From assembly GCA_965243615.1 (NCBI GenBank), contig CBDEVO010000003.1, positions 5,146,001-5,210,000 on the forward strand: 64,000 nt of DNA. The letters run 5' to 3'. Below are positions 32,761 to 42,617 of this stretch, piece by piece. Under the pieces are notes generated by a model. It ran no database searches. It was not told the origin of the DNA and was given only the letters and a program-made list of their open reading frames with translations. Numbering within the stretch: position 1 is the stretch's first letter; each line of letters opens with the position of its first letter. The DNA is from JAJEEA01 sp965243615 (GTDB taxonomy: Bacteria; Acidobacteriota; Vicinamibacteria; Vicinamibacterales; UBA8438). Both the position numbers and the translations under genes were made by a program.

Positions 32761-35700
32761 TCAGAAGCGGAACAGGCGGTTGAACTTGACGACGAAGCCG
32801 CGGTTGCGGAGGTCGAAGCCCCGGTCGGGGCGGAACCCGTTGGTGATGTCGCGGTCGTCGGTGTAGACCACGAACAGCTCGCTCCCCGGGCTGTACTCCC
32901 ACCGCAGCCGCAGGTTGCTGCTGAACGAGTTGTCGGCCGAGTTGTACTGCAGCAGGCCGCTGAAGAACATCCGCGGGTTGAACGCGTAGTTCACCCGCGT
33001 CACCGCCAGGTTCGACTGGAACTTCCCGAACGGGGTGTCGATCCAGTTGAACGACACCGTCGGCTCGACCGACATCTGCGGCAGCACCGCGATGCGCCCC
33101 TGGCTCAGCTGGAGGCTCGTCAGCTCGCCCCCGAAGTAGTCGCCCCGTCTCAGCGCCACCTGACCGTTCACCCGCCGCTGCTGGCCGATGGAGTACGCCA
33201 CCTGGTAGTCGGCGAAGCTGTAGTCCCCGACCGGGATCGTGAAGTCGGCGCCGGGCGGCGTGAAGGGCTCCAGGAGCAGCTCGTAGTTGTCGGTCGCCGA
33301 GAACGTCAACTGGTCGCTCGACTCGAACTCGGTCTGGAACGACACGAGGCGCTGCCGGGTCTCGAGCTGCGTCTCGTCGGCCAGCAGGATGTAGTCGACG
33401 GCGCCATCCAGGCTGAACTGCCGCACGCTCTCGATCGACGCCGGCCGCGGGCTGAACCGGCCCGACACGTAGGTGCGCCGGAAGTTGTCGCGCCGGAGGA
33501 AGCCCACCTCGGGCAGGAAGTTGTCCTCGACCAGCAGGTGGTCGACCTGCAGGCCGTAGCGGTCGGCCGCGTACTCGAACTTCCCCTGGTAGCTCGTGTC
33601 CTTGCCCTCGTACTCGGGGCTCGGCACCTGGGTCTTGGCGAAGTAGCTGATGAGGCTGACGTTCTCGAAGAACGCGAAGGTGCCGTCGACCCCGTAGGCT
33701 TGGCTCGCCCCCGGCGCCACCCGTGACACCGACCGGTTGGTGAACATCCCCCCGACCGAGCTGCGGCGCAGGATGTCGCGCCGCAGCCGCACCACCGTGA
33801 AGTTGGTCGGCTCGGTGGCCGAGACCACCTCGTCGCCGGCGTGGATGTTCAGCGCCCCGACGTCGAACGGGCCCATCTTCCCGGTGACCCGCGCGCCCCC
33901 GACGATGGGCACGACGCGGCCCCGCTCCAGACCGATCTTCCGGCTGTAGAAGAGCTGCGGCACGTTCACGTCGCCGAAGACCCCGCCCACCGGACCGCCT
34001 CCCGGTCCGCCGAACCGGCCGGTGACGCCGCCCCTCGCGAAGCCGAAGATGCCCCGCCCCTCCAGGAAGAACTCGCGCTTCTCGGGGAAGAACAGCGGGA
34101 ACCGCGTCAGGTTGACCTGACGCTCGTCCACCTCGACCTGCGCGAAGTCGGTGTTGTACGTGAAGTCCGCGGTCAGGTTCTGGGTGATGCCGTACTTGAC
34201 GTCGATGCCGCCGTTGCCGCTCCGCTCGTTGTTCACCACGGGGTTCGCGGTCAGGTCGGTGGAGATGCCCCCGATGCCGTACGGCTTGACCTCGATGTTG
34301 CGGCTCGCCGGAGGAGGCTCGAGGCCGACGAGCGAGCCGGCGGCCGAGACGCGGAAGATGCCGGCCGAGCCGCTGCCCCCGCCGGCCGAGATGGGCAGCC
34401 GCGTCAGGTAGACCCACTCGTTCTTGCGCCGGATGGCGCGGCGGAGCTGGATGCCCCAGATGTGGGGCGGATCGGAGCGGTAGCGGAGGGTCTTGAACGG
34501 GATCTCCATCTCGACCGTCCAGCCGCCGGCGAAGCGGCCGGTCCGCACGTCCCACACCGGGTTCCAGTCGGAGTTGGGGTTCCCCTCGTTGGTGAACTGC
34601 TGGTCGGCGCGGGCCCCGAGGGGGTTGGTGTAGAAGTTGAAGCCGTTGCGGCGGTCGTAGAAGGTGTCGAAGAACGCGGTGAACGTGTCGTTCTGGCGGA
34701 GCTGGCTGGTGTCGCGGCGCATCTCGTTGGCGACCCACTGGCTCTCGGGGGCCGAGTCCCAGACCCGGGCCGAGACGTAGACGTTCGTCTCGTCGAACAT
34801 GATCCACGCCTCGGTCCGTTCCGTGGCGGGGGCGCCGATGTCGGGCACCTGCTGGATGAAGCCGGTGATCGCGGGCACCGTCTCGTAGACGGGCTCGTCG
34901 AGAACGCCGTCGAGGCGAATGCCCCCGCCCAGCCGGATCGCCCGGACGGTCGTGCGGCCATCCTCGTCGCGGGTCATCACCTCGGGGGCGACCGGGGCCG
35001 GCGGCCCGTCGATGAGCGACGCGAGCGACGCGGCGCCGGCCAGGAAGCCGCCGGCCGCCACCGCGCCGGCCTCGGCCACCGCCGGGGCCGGCGCTGCCAT
35101 TGCGGGCGCCGGGGCAGCCGGCGCACCCCCCAAGGGGTCGGCGCCGGGGGCCGTCCGGGCCCCGAGGCCGCCGGCGGCCGCCGGCCGGTCCGGAGGCGAG
35201 AGCGGCCTCCCGAACGAACCGGCCCTTCCCGGCGGCACGGTCCCCGCAGAAGAGGCAGCTCCCGCCAGCGGTGCGGACACGCCGGCCCCGGGTTCCTCCC
35301 TCGAGGCGCCCGCCCGTCCCGCCGCCTCGGGCGCCGCCAGGGCGGCCACGACGCGGTCCTGCAGGTCGAAAAGGTCCTGCGAAGCCCCGTCGACGATGGT
35401 GGAACGCACGACGTCGCCGCTGGCCGCCGACACGACACGAGCGGTGATGCGAAGCTGACTCCCGAACCGCTGATAGGCGCCGACGAGCACGAACGGCACG
35501 TCGAGAGCACGGCCGACGTCCACGGCCTCGCCCGCCGACACCGGCCCTTCCGGCGCATCCCCCGTCCCCGCTCGTCCGCGCTGCACGACGACCGCGCTTC
35601 CGGCAGGGAAGCCCGCCACCACGGCCTCGGCGATACCCTGGCCCATCCAGTCGTCGACCGAGCTTCCCGTCAGGTTGGTGAACGGCACGACGGCCACCGC

Positions 35701-35829
35701 CCCCGCCGGCGGCGCACCGAACGGGGCCGCGGGCCCCTGCGCCGGCACCGGAGCCGCTGCCAGCGCCATCCCGACCAGCACCGCCCATGCCTGGGCCACC
35801 CGCTGCACGCCTCTGGCTCTCACGTTCAC
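32761..35829 (-). CDS. TolB-like/CBM9-like/DUF5916 outer-membrane protein
   Basis: 1022 residues from GTG 35829 (GAGGAG upstream). Signal peptide 1-31; a TolB-N/FlgO-like domain at about 43-165 (VAVVPFTNLTGSSVDDWMGQ); an Ala/Pro/Gly-rich linker at 168-285; a CBM9-like domain at 295-470 (IRLDGVLDEPVY, FDETNVYVSARVWDS); then the DUF5916 domain, predicted as a beta-barrel. The protein ends in Phe (KFNRLFRF), the usual outer-membrane assembly signal. DUF5916 proteins are thought to be surface proteins of carbohydrate or peptide use. The N-terminal TolB-like domain is not part of the common architecture. Confidence 0.85.
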   Translation of the reverse strand: MNVRARGVQRVAQAWAVLVGMALAAAPVPAQGPAAPFGAPPAGAVAVVPFTNLTGSSVDDWMGQGIAEAVVAGFPAGSAVVVQRGRAGTGDAPEGPVSAGEAVDVGRALDVPFVLVGAYQRFGSQLRITARVVSAASGDVVRSTIVDGASQDLFDLQDRVVAALAAPEAAGRAGASREEPGAGVSAPLAGAASSAGTVPPGRAGSFGRPLSPPDRPAAAGGLGARTAPGADPLGGAPAAPAPAMAAPAPAVAEAGAVAAGGFLAGAASLASLIDGPPAPVAPEVMTRDEDGRTTVRAIRLGGGIRLDGVLDEPVYETVPAITGFIQQVPDIGAPATERTEAWIMFDETNVYVSARVWDSAPESQWVANEMRRDTSQLRQNDTFTAFFDTFYDRRNGFNFYTNPLGARADQQFTNEGNPNSDWNPVWDVRTGRFAGGWTVEMEIPFKTLRYRSDPPHIWGIQLRRAIRRKNEWVYLTRLPISAGGGSGSAGIFRVSAAGSLVGLEPPPASRNIEVKPYGIGGISTDLTANPVVNNERSGNGGIDVKYGITQNLTADFTYNTDFAQVEVDERQVNLTRFPLFFPEKREFFLEGRGIFGFARGGVTGRFGGPGGGPVGGVFGDVNVPQLFYSRKIGLERGRVVPIVGGARVTGKMGPFDVGALNIHAGDEVVSATEPTNFTVVRLRRDILRRSSVGGMFTNRSVSRVAPGASQAYGVDGTFAFFENVSLISYFAKTQVPSPEYEGKDTSYQGKFEYAADRYGLQVDHLLVEDNFLPEVGFLRRDNFRRTYVSGRFSPRPASIESVRQFSLDGAVDYILLADETQLETRQRLVSFQTEFESSDQLTFSATDNYELLLEPFTPPGADFTIPVGDYSFADYQVAYSIGQQRRVNGQVALRRGDYFGGELTSLQLSQGRIAVLPQMSVEPTVSFNWIDTPFGKFQSNLAVTRVNYAFNPRMFFSGLLQYNSADNSFSSNLRLRWEYSPGSELFVVYTDDRDITNGFRPDRGFDLRNRGFVVKFNRLFRF

Positions 35830-36082
35830 CCCGCTCCTCTGCCCGCCCCCTCCGGCGGTCCTCTCTGCAGTCGTTCGTCGAGTATGGCGTGGATTTCCGG
35901 AAGGCCTCCGCCAAGCCCGGGCCTCGCCCCGGGCCGCTGGCTACCTATAGGATACGTCCAATCCAGTCAGGCGTTTACCGGGAGGGGACCGGCCGGCGTC
36001 TCCTGCCGCTATAATCCATCCCATTCAGCGGCCTGAAGACCGGCTCGAACGCCCGGAAGAGGGCCGCGGGAGGACCTCGGAC

Positions 36083-37156
36083 ATGGCTTCATCGCGACGA
36101 CGCTTCCTGATGCATGCAGCCGCCATGGGCGGCGCCGCCATGGCCCGTCCGGCCGCGGCCCTGGCTGCAACCGGCACCGCCTCCGCCAGTCCCGAGACCT
36201 TCTCTCCGCCGGAGTTCCTGGCCCGCCAGGCCGCCCGCAACCGGACGGCGGCTGCGCCCGCCGCGGAGGGAGCGCCCGCCGCGCCGGCGGCGCAGACCGA
36301 GGCCGACTACGCCGCGATGTACCGCGACCGCCGCAACTGGGGCCGCTGGGGCGACGACGACCAGGTCGGCGCCGTCAACCTCGTCACCGCCGAGAAGCGC
36401 GCCGCCGCCGCCGGGCTCGTGCGCACCGGCCGCACCGTCTCGCTCAGCCGCGTCTTCGAGCCGCCGCAGCACTTCATCACCAAGGACTCGCTCGGCGGGA
36501 ACGGCGGCTACGTCATGGACTACCTGGGCTTCATCTACCACGGCTCGACCGTGACCCACATCGACGCCCTCTGCCACATCTGGGACGAGGACGGCATGTG
36601 GCAGGGCCGCGACCCCGACGTCGAGATCACCACCCAGGGCGCCCATTTCGGCGACATCACCCACTGGAGCCGGGGCGTCATCACCAAGGGGGTCCTGCTC
36701 GACGTGCCGCGCCACCGCGGCGAGCCCCACGTGACCCCCGACCGCCCCGTCCGCGGCGACGAGCTCGAGGCGATCGCGGCCGGGCAGGGGGTCGCCGTCG
36801 AGCCCGGCGACGCCCTCCTCGTCCACAGTGGCTGGGCGTCGTACATGCAGAGCGGCGACGACGGCAGCGCGGGGCGCCCCGGCCTGCACCCGAGCTGCGC
36901 CGAGTTCATCCGCGACCACGACGTCGCCCTGCTCGGCTGGGACCTCATGGACGCCCGCATGGGCGCCGCCGATCTGCCCTGGCCGGTCCACGGCGTGCTC
37001 TTCAACTTCGGGGTCGCCCTGCTCGACAACGCGCGGCTCGAGCCCATCGCCGACGCCTGCGCCGAGGAGGGCCGGCACGAGTTCATGTTCATGCTGCTGC
37101 CGCTCAACGTGGCGCGCGGCACCGGCAGTCCCGCGAACCCGATCGCGATGTTCTGA
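36083..37156 (+). CDS. Tat-exported cyclase-family (kynurenine formamidase-like) hydrolase
   Basis: 357 residues. Tat signal SSRRRFLMHAAAMGG, then an Ala/Pro-rich spacer and the cyclase domain: NWGRWGDDDQVGAVNLVT, the metal motif THIDALCH (H159, D161, H165), and GDALLVHSGW. Members are Mn- or Zn-dependent amidases or lactone hydrolases related to kynurenine formamidase. It ends in the motif TGSPANPIAMF, closely matching the end of the second cyclase at 57755 (TGSPVNPIAIF). A TATAAT hexamer at 36010-36015 is a plausible -10 element. Confidence 0.85.
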   Translation: MASSRRRFLMHAAAMGGAAMARPAAALAATGTASASPETFSPPEFLARQAARNRTAAAPAAEGAPAAPAAQTEADYAAMYRDRRNWGRWGDDDQVGAVNLVTAEKRAAAAGLVRTGRTVSLSRVFEPPQHFITKDSLGGNGGYVMDYLGFIYHGSTVTHIDALCHIWDEDGMWQGRDPDVEITTQGAHFGDITHWSRGVITKGVLLDVPRHRGEPHVTPDRPVRGDELEAIAAGQGVAVEPGDALLVHSGWASYMQSGDDGSAGRPGLHPSCAEFIRDHDVALLGWDLMDARMGAADLPWPVHGVLFNFGVALLDNARLEPIADACAEEGRHEFMFMLLPLNVARGTGSPANPIAMF

Positions 37157-37169
37157 CGGATCGACGCCG

Positions 37170-39800
37170 ATGACACACTGGGCAGCGGACCGGGAACGAC
37201 ACAGAGTAGCGCGCAGCGAGTCTGAAGCCACGACACGACCCATTCCGCGCCTGATTCCGGCCCTCGTGCTGGCCGGCTGGGCAGCCGCTTGCGGCGCGCC
37301 GGACGATGACGACGCCGGAGACGACTACCTGTCGCCCAACCTGCGCGCCGCCGTCGAGCAGCTCAAGGCCGACGTCGCCGCGAGCCCCACCGACGAGACG
37401 ACCATCGCCGAGCGCGCGCGCATCCTCGACGAGTGGGTCGACGCCTACGCCCTCGGCGGCGGCGAGGTCGGGCTGGAAGGCCCCCGCGTGCGGCTGCAGG
37501 CGACCCTGCCCCCTCGGGGCCAGGCGGCCCTGAACCAGGGCGCCATCATCGACCGGCTCGTGCGCCAGTTCACCCTGCACGACGAGCCCGGCGCCCTCGG
37601 CGACCTCGCGGCCGAGTCGCTCGGCCCGTTCGAGGCGCGCAGCCACCAGACCGTCCGCCAGACGTGGACGGCGGGGACGCGCGCGGTCGAGACCGGCGGC
37701 GGCTTCTGGGTGGCCCGCCACTTCAACATGAACTACGGCCCGTTCCAGACCGACGACCCCGCCGGCGAGGGCTACGTGACTATCGCCACCACGGACGGCG
37801 ACGCCCGGTTCGAGCCCGACGTCTACATGGCCCGCGGCCCCCACGGCGGGTTCCGGGCGCCCGAGCCGGCCCTCGTCTTCCGCCTCGCGTCGGGCCGGCT
37901 CGACCCCGGCGAGTCGGTCACCGTCACCTACGGCGACACCGGCGGCGGCGGGCCGGGGCTGCTCATGACCGGCACGTCGAGCGCGCGCATGCCCCTGCCC
38001 CTCTACGTCGACCTCGACGCATCGGGCGAGTGGCGGCCGCTGCCCATCCTGCCCTTCGTCGTCAGCGGGACGCGGGTGGCCGGGGTGCACGGCTTCGCCC
38101 CCAGCATCGTCGAGCCCGGCGAGCCGTTCGAGCTGTCGGTGCGGGCCGAGGACGCGTTCTTCAACCGCGCCACCGGCGATATCCCCGCCTTCGAGGTCCT
38201 GGTCGACGGCCAGGTCCGCGCCACCACCCCCGCCGGGTCCGAGGCCATCACCCTCGTGCCCCTGACCCTGGACGAGCCGGGGCCGCACTGGATCACCCTC
38301 CGCTCCGAGGACCGCGAGATCACCGGCGATGCCAACCCGGTCCTCGTCGTCGAGGACCCCGAGCGGCGCATCTTCTGGGGCGACACCCACGGCCACTCGG
38401 GCTACGCCGAGGGCATCGGCACCATCGACTTCTTCATGACGTTCGCCCGCGACGACGCGCGGCTCGACTTCGTCACCCACTCCGAGCACGACGTCTGGCT
38501 CGACGACGCCGAGTGGGAGCTGTCGAAGGCGGCGGTCGAGGCGTTCGACGACCCGGGGCGGTTCATCCCCTACCTGGGCTGGGAGTGGACGCGGCCGGCC
38601 CGGTTCGGCGGCCACCACAACGTGCTGTACCGGAACACGACCGACCGGACGCCGGTGTCCGCCGTCGAGTTCCCCACCCTGTCCGAGCTCTACCAGGGCC
38701 TGCACGCGCGCTACGACCCCGACGACGTCCTCGTCATTCCGCACGCGCACAACCCCGGCGACTACCGCCAGTCGGACCCGCAGCTCGAGCCCCTCATCGA
38801 GATGATGTCGATGCACGGCACCTTCAACTGGTTCGTCCGGCAGTACCTGGCGCACGGCCACCGGGTGGGGTTGATCGCCGCCTCGGACGACCACCTGTCG
38901 CACCCCGGCTACTCCGCCCCCAACCGCGACTCGCTCGCCCAGCGCGGCGGCCTCGGGGCGGTGATGGCCCTCGAGCGCTCGCGCGACGCCATCTTCGACG
39001 CCATGAAGCAGCGGCGCACCTATGCCACGACCGGCGACCGCGTCATCCTCGACGTCAGCGTCAACGACACCCCGATGGGACAGGAGGCGGAGTACGCCGA
39101 GGTCCGCGAGGTCGAGGGCCGCGTCGTCGGCACCGCGCCCATCCGGTCCGTCGAGTTGCTGAAGAACGACGAGGTCATCTGGAGCGAGGAGTACGCGGTG
39201 GGGCGCGGCCGTCCCGCCGACACCGAGCAGTGGCTGCTGTCGTTCTCGTCCGGCGAGACCCCCGTCCACCCCGGCGACGCCCCGCGCGGCTGGCGCCACT
39301 GGCGCGGAGAGGTGCGTGTGACGGGGGCCAACGTCGTCGCCGTCGCCGCCACCGATTTCGTCAACCCGACCACCCAGCTCCTCGAGCGGACCGGCAACGG
39401 CGCCCGCTTCGCCACCCACACCCGAGGCGACAGCAGCTCGCTGCGGCTCACCCTGTCGGGCATCCGCCCCAGCGTGGCCGTCACCGTCGACCTCGAGGAG
39501 ACCACCGAGACCGGCTCGGCGCCGCCCTTCTACCGGCCGCGCGCGGTCATCCCGGCCAGCCGGGTGCGGATGACCCTCAACGCCGGCGGCATCTCGCGCG
39601 CGATGCCCATCGACGACTACCCCGACGACCGCGTCACCCTGCGCCGCCTGATCCGCAACGGCCCGCGCGACGTCACCTTCAGCTATACGGACGAGGACAC
39701 CCCGCGGCAGGGCGACTACTACTACGTGCGGGTGCGGCAGGTGAACGACGCGATGGCGTGGTCGAGCCCGGTCTGGGTGGGGGGCTATCCGTCGCGTTAA
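37170..39800 (+). CDS. DUF3604 lipoprotein (PHP-type phosphoesterase-like)
   Basis: 876 residues from ATG 37170, 13 bp after the cyclase stop, so probably co-transcribed. Lipoprotein signal with Cys in GWAAAC. N-terminal beta-rich region, then the DUF3604 metal-binding core: IFWGDTHGHSGYAEGIGTIDFF, FVTHSEHDVWLDD, YLGWEWTR, HHNVLYRN, VIPHAHNPGDY and GLIAASDDHLSHPGY. These His/Asp motifs are those of the PHP/amidohydrolase-like superfamily. Probably a surface-anchored or periplasmic hydrolase; substrate unknown. Sits next to the cyclase-family hydrolase, a frequent pairing. Confidence 0.85.
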   Translation: MTHWAADRERHRVARSESEATTRPIPRLIPALVLAGWAAACGAPDDDDAGDDYLSPNLRAAVEQLKADVAASPTDETTIAERARILDEWVDAYALGGGEVGLEGPRVRLQATLPPRGQAALNQGAIIDRLVRQFTLHDEPGALGDLAAESLGPFEARSHQTVRQTWTAGTRAVETGGGFWVARHFNMNYGPFQTDDPAGEGYVTIATTDGDARFEPDVYMARGPHGGFRAPEPALVFRLASGRLDPGESVTVTYGDTGGGGPGLLMTGTSSARMPLPLYVDLDASGEWRPLPILPFVVSGTRVAGVHGFAPSIVEPGEPFELSVRAEDAFFNRATGDIPAFEVLVDGQVRATTPAGSEAITLVPLTLDEPGPHWITLRSEDREITGDANPVLVVEDPERRIFWGDTHGHSGYAEGIGTIDFFMTFARDDARLDFVTHSEHDVWLDDAEWELSKAAVEAFDDPGRFIPYLGWEWTRPARFGGHHNVLYRNTTDRTPVSAVEFPTLSELYQGLHARYDPDDVLVIPHAHNPGDYRQSDPQLEPLIEMMSMHGTFNWFVRQYLAHGHRVGLIAASDDHLSHPGYSAPNRDSLAQRGGLGAVMALERSRDAIFDAMKQRRTYATTGDRVILDVSVNDTPMGQEAEYAEVREVEGRVVGTAPIRSVELLKNDEVIWSEEYAVGRGRPADTEQWLLSFSSGETPVHPGDAPRGWRHWRGEVRVTGANVVAVAATDFVNPTTQLLERTGNGARFATHTRGDSSSLRLTLSGIRPSVAVTVDLEETTETGSAPPFYRPRAVIPASRVRMTLNAGGISRAMPIDDYPDDRVTLRRLIRNGPRDVTFSYTDEDTPRQGDYYYVRVRQVNDAMAWSSPVWVGGYPSR

Positions 39801-39819
39801 CGTATGGTAAGCTCAGATC

Positions 39820-40065
39820 ATGACGACGACCGACCGTCTGACGGTCATCGGCATCGGCGCCGCCGTCGTGGTCGCCATCGTCGGCGGCTCCTGTTCGACG
39901 AACGCCCGGATCGATGATCTGCGCACCGACATGAACGCCCGCTTCAGCGACCTCAACGCCGAACGTCGAGCCGAGCACGCTGAAATCCGCACCGAAATCC
40001 GCCGTATCGATGATCGCCTGCGCGTGGTCGAACGCGCGGTGGAGGCCGATCAGCCAGCCCAGTAG
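39820..40065 (+). CDS. Small membrane-anchored coiled-coil protein, possibly leaderless
   Basis: 81 residues: one N-terminal transmembrane or lipoprotein-like segment (LTVIGIGAAVVVAIVGGSC), then a heptad-like coiled coil (RIDDLRTDMNARFSDL, IRTEIRRIDDRLRVVERAVE). TAAGCT at 39808-39813 lies six bases before the ATG and there is no Shine-Dalgarno, so the transcript may start at the ATG. Resembles small DUF-type accessory proteins of bacteria, function unknown. Confidence 0.6.
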   Translation: MTTTDRLTVIGIGAAVVVAIVGGSCSTNARIDDLRTDMNARFSDLNAERRAEHAEIRTEIRRIDDRLRVVERAVEADQPAQ

Positions 40066-40108
40066 TCGGGCCGGCGCTGCCAGCCCGGAGCGTCCGGCGA
40101 ACCAGACG

Positions 40109-41212
40109 CTATGGCGCGACGCGGGCGCAATAGCTCTGAAGCTGCTCCAGGTCGCGCTGCATCCCCAGGAGCGACAGGCGCTCCCGCCGCATGTCCATGT
40201 AGGCGGCGTCCCGGCAGAGCGAGGGAGAGAGCAACGACCTCGTCATGCCGGACGGCGGCCCGAGATAGAGCACGGCGTCGAACTGCTCCTCGGCGCGCAG
40301 CGAACGCCACTGGTCGCGCGGAATCGGCACGATGCGGCCGTCCCGGATCGTCGCGCGGGGTGGGTCCGTCGGGGAGAACACCGTGAAGTCCGACGCCCCG
40401 AGCACGGTGCCGCGCACCGTCGCGAGGCTGGGCGCGGGCCACGACGGCGCGTCCCGCTGAAGCGCCTGCAGGTCGATCCCCACCGTCGGCCAGACGACGA
40501 ACGCGCGCACGTCGCCCCCGCGCTCGAGCTGCTGGACGAGCGTGTGGAGGTTCGGGTCTTCGACGAGCTCGTAGTTGGAGAACAGGTTCCGCCGCTGCAG
40601 GTGCATGGCGCCGTAGACGACGAGTGCGCGCCTTCCCTGGCCGAGCACCTCGCGCCGGATCACCGACGCTGGGTAGGTGTCGCGGAACTCGAGCCACCTC
40701 TGGTGGTCCGCTCGCGTCTCCACCGCATCCCAGTCGATCGGGGGGTCGCCGAGCAGCACGCGGAGCCGACCCTCGGGCGGAAGCCCGGCGTTGACCTCGC
40801 GCACCGCCCGGAAGAACGCCCCGGTGATCGGTCGATCGTTGCCCAATCCGGGCTGCGTGGTGTTCTGCCAGACCTGGCGCAGCTCGGCCTCGGAGACATC
40901 GCCGCCGGCGACGAAGCGATCCGCCACGTCCTGATACAGGGCGTTCCCCCATTCCACGACGATGTCGTCCACGGTCTCCGCGAATCGCGGATCGCGAATC
41001 AGCGAGAGCCTGAACTCGTGGGCCTGCTCGTTGTCGTGCGGGTCGCCGATCGCCACAATCGCGTGTCGCTCGAAAGCGGCGAGGATGGCGACGATCGGCT
41101 CGACGGGTACCGCCGGTGGCGGCGTCTGCCCGGCCGCCGCCCCACCGGCGCCAAGCGCCGCGAGCAACGGCGTCGCCAGCAGCCGAGGGTCCAGAGCACC
41201 GATCTTGCGCAT
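40109..41212 (-). CDS. Exported TIKI/ChaN-like superfamily protein
   Basis: 367 residues. Signal peptide 1-28, then a body with the two short motifs that define the TIKI/TraB/ChaN superfamily: GDPH (56-59) in AFERHAIVAIGDPHDNEQAHEF and GAMH (200-203) in ALVVYGAMHLQRRN, plus VVEWGN. Members include heme-binding ChaN and Tiki metalloproteases. Assigned on motif pattern only. It follows the slipin gene by 66 bp on the same strand, in an operon headed by a GntR regulator. Confidence 0.55.
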   Translation of the reverse strand: MRKIGALDPRLLATPLLAALGAGGAAAGQTPPPAVPVEPIVAILAAFERHAIVAIGDPHDNEQAHEFRLSLIRDPRFAETVDDIVVEWGNALYQDVADRFVAGGDVSEAELRQVWQNTTQPGLGNDRPITGAFFRAVREVNAGLPPEGRLRVLLGDPPIDWDAVETRADHQRWLEFRDTYPASVIRREVLGQGRRALVVYGAMHLQRRNLFSNYELVEDPNLHTLVQQLERGGDVRAFVVWPTVGIDLQALQRDAPSWPAPSLATVRGTVLGASDFTVFSPTDPPRATIRDGRIVPIPRDQWRSLRAEEQFDAVLYLGPPSGMTRSLLSPSLCRDAAYMDMRRERLSLLGMQRDLEQLQSYCARVAP

Positions 41213-41278
41213 GTGACAGCTCCTTCGCGAACCGCGAGGTCTCCTCTCCGATCGCGGAACCGGGCTCGGCGCCGTCTC

Positions 41279-42229
41279 TCACTCCGGTGCCGGCTCGGCG
41301 GCGGTGCGCGTGTCGCCCCCGCCGGCCAGATCGGCCTGCCGGAGCGCGGCGGCGCCCATCAGGCCCCCCATGCCCATCGACTCGACGGCGCTGCTCGGGA
41401 CCAGCATCAGCGCGCCCTTTTCCTTCAGGCCCTCGTAGAGCATGTTCATCGCGCGCAGATGCAGGGCCGTTGGATTCTCCTGGTACGCCTTCGCGGCTTC
41501 CTGGAAGGAGTTGGCGATGGCCATCTCGGCCTCGCCCAATATGACGCGGGCCTGCTTCTCGCGGGCCGCCTGCGCCTCGCGCGACATCGCGTCCTGGAGC
41601 GCATCCGGTATGACGACGTCGCGCATCTCGACGGAGGACACCGTCACGCCCCACGGGTTCGAGCGCTGATCGATGAGCTGCTGCAGCTCGGCCTCGATGC
41701 GTTCCCGGCCGCGCAGGAGGTCGGCGAGGGTGGTCCGGCCGATGATGTCGCGCAACGCGGTCTGCGCCGCCCAGCTCACCGCCTGCGAGTAGTCCTGGAC
41801 CTCGAGCGCCGCCCGCTCGACGTCGTGCACCATCCAGAACAGCACCGCGTCGACGTTCACCGGCACGGTGTCCGAGGTCAGGGTCTGCTCGGCCGCGAAG
41901 CTGGTGGTGACGGTGCGCTGGTCGACCCACGCCGAGACCCGGTCGACGAACGGCACGACCCAGAACAGCCCCGGGCCGCGCAGTCCGACGAAGCGTCCGA
42001 GCCGCAGCACGACGCCCCGTTCCCACTGGTGCGCTACCCGTGGCGCCTGCATCAGCACCAGCCCTGCGAACAAGGCCGCAACCGGCGGCCCCGGACTCGC
42101 GGTAGCCTCCCATGTCCACAAGGCGATCGCACACCCGACCAGCAGGATGGCGACCGACACGACGTTTGTCCGCCGAACGTGGCCGTGGCGGGGTTCCGGA
42201 CGCTCTCCGAAGATGCTGTGGGCCATCAT
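41279..42229 (-). CDS. Slipin/SPFH-domain (band 7) membrane protein
   Basis: 316 residues from ATG 42229, overlapping the GntR stop (ATGA). One or two N-terminal membrane helices (VVSVAILLVGCAIALW and PVAALFAGLVLM), then a typical SPFH domain: ERGVVLRLGRFVGLRGPGLFWVVPFVD, VDQRTVTTSFAAEQTLTSDTVPVNVDAVLFW, IIGRTTLADLLRGRERIEAEL, WGVTVSSVEMRDVVIPDALQDAM. Slipins form oligomeric membrane scaffolds; a partner NfeD protease is common but absent here. Second gene in the GntR operon. Confidence 0.9.
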   Translation of the reverse strand: MMAHSIFGERPEPRHGHVRRTNVVSVAILLVGCAIALWTWEATASPGPPVAALFAGLVLMQAPRVAHQWERGVVLRLGRFVGLRGPGLFWVVPFVDRVSAWVDQRTVTTSFAAEQTLTSDTVPVNVDAVLFWMVHDVERAALEVQDYSQAVSWAAQTALRDIIGRTTLADLLRGRERIEAELQQLIDQRSNPWGVTVSSVEMRDVVIPDALQDAMSREAQAAREKQARVILGEAEMAIANSFQEAAKAYQENPTALHLRAMNMLYEGLKEKGALMLVPSSAVESMGMGGLMGAAALRQADLAGGGDTRTAAEPAPE

Positions 42230-42609
42230 GATCCTCCCTGCCGACGCGCGCGAAGGGCGTCCGTCACCTCTTCGATGGTGAAACCGGCCGAGTCGGCGTC
42301 CGCCAGCAGGCGCGTGACGAACGCATGCAGCCGGCGATGGTGTTCCCGCGGCGGGCGGGCCCGCGCCGGCGTTGCGCCGACGAACGTCCCGACGCCGCGC
42401 CGCGTTTCGAGGACGCCGCGCCGCTCGAGCTCGCCGTACACGCGCGCGACGGTGTTCGCGTTGACGCGCAGATCGACCGCGAGCTGCCGGACCGTCGGCA
42501 GCCGGTCGCCCGGCCGCAGGCGGCCGGCGGCGATGGCCGCGCACACCCCGCGCTCCAACTGCACGTAGATCGGCGTGCGGTCCCGCGGGTCGATGCTGAC
42601 GAGATCCAC
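42226..42609 (-). CDS. GntR-family (YtrA-like) transcriptional regulator
   Basis: 127 residues if the GTG at 42609 is the start (AAGG just upstream); a TTG at 42639 would add ten. The winged helix is classical: PIYVQLERGVCAAIAAGRLRPGDRLPTVRQLAVDLRVNANTVARVYGELERRGVLETRRGVGTF is the family pattern, with a short C-terminal helix instead of a large effector domain, as in the YtrA subfamily. YtrA members normally repress the membrane-protein operon they head, here slipin and the TIKI-like gene. An inverted repeat sits just upstream. Confidence 0.9.
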   Translation of the reverse strand: MDLVSIDPRDRTPIYVQLERGVCAAIAAGRLRPGDRLPTVRQLAVDLRVNANTVARVYGELERRGVLETRRGVGTFVGATPARARPPREHHRRLHAFVTRLLADADSAGFTIEEVTDALRARRQGGS

Positions 42610-42617
42610 GTGACCTT

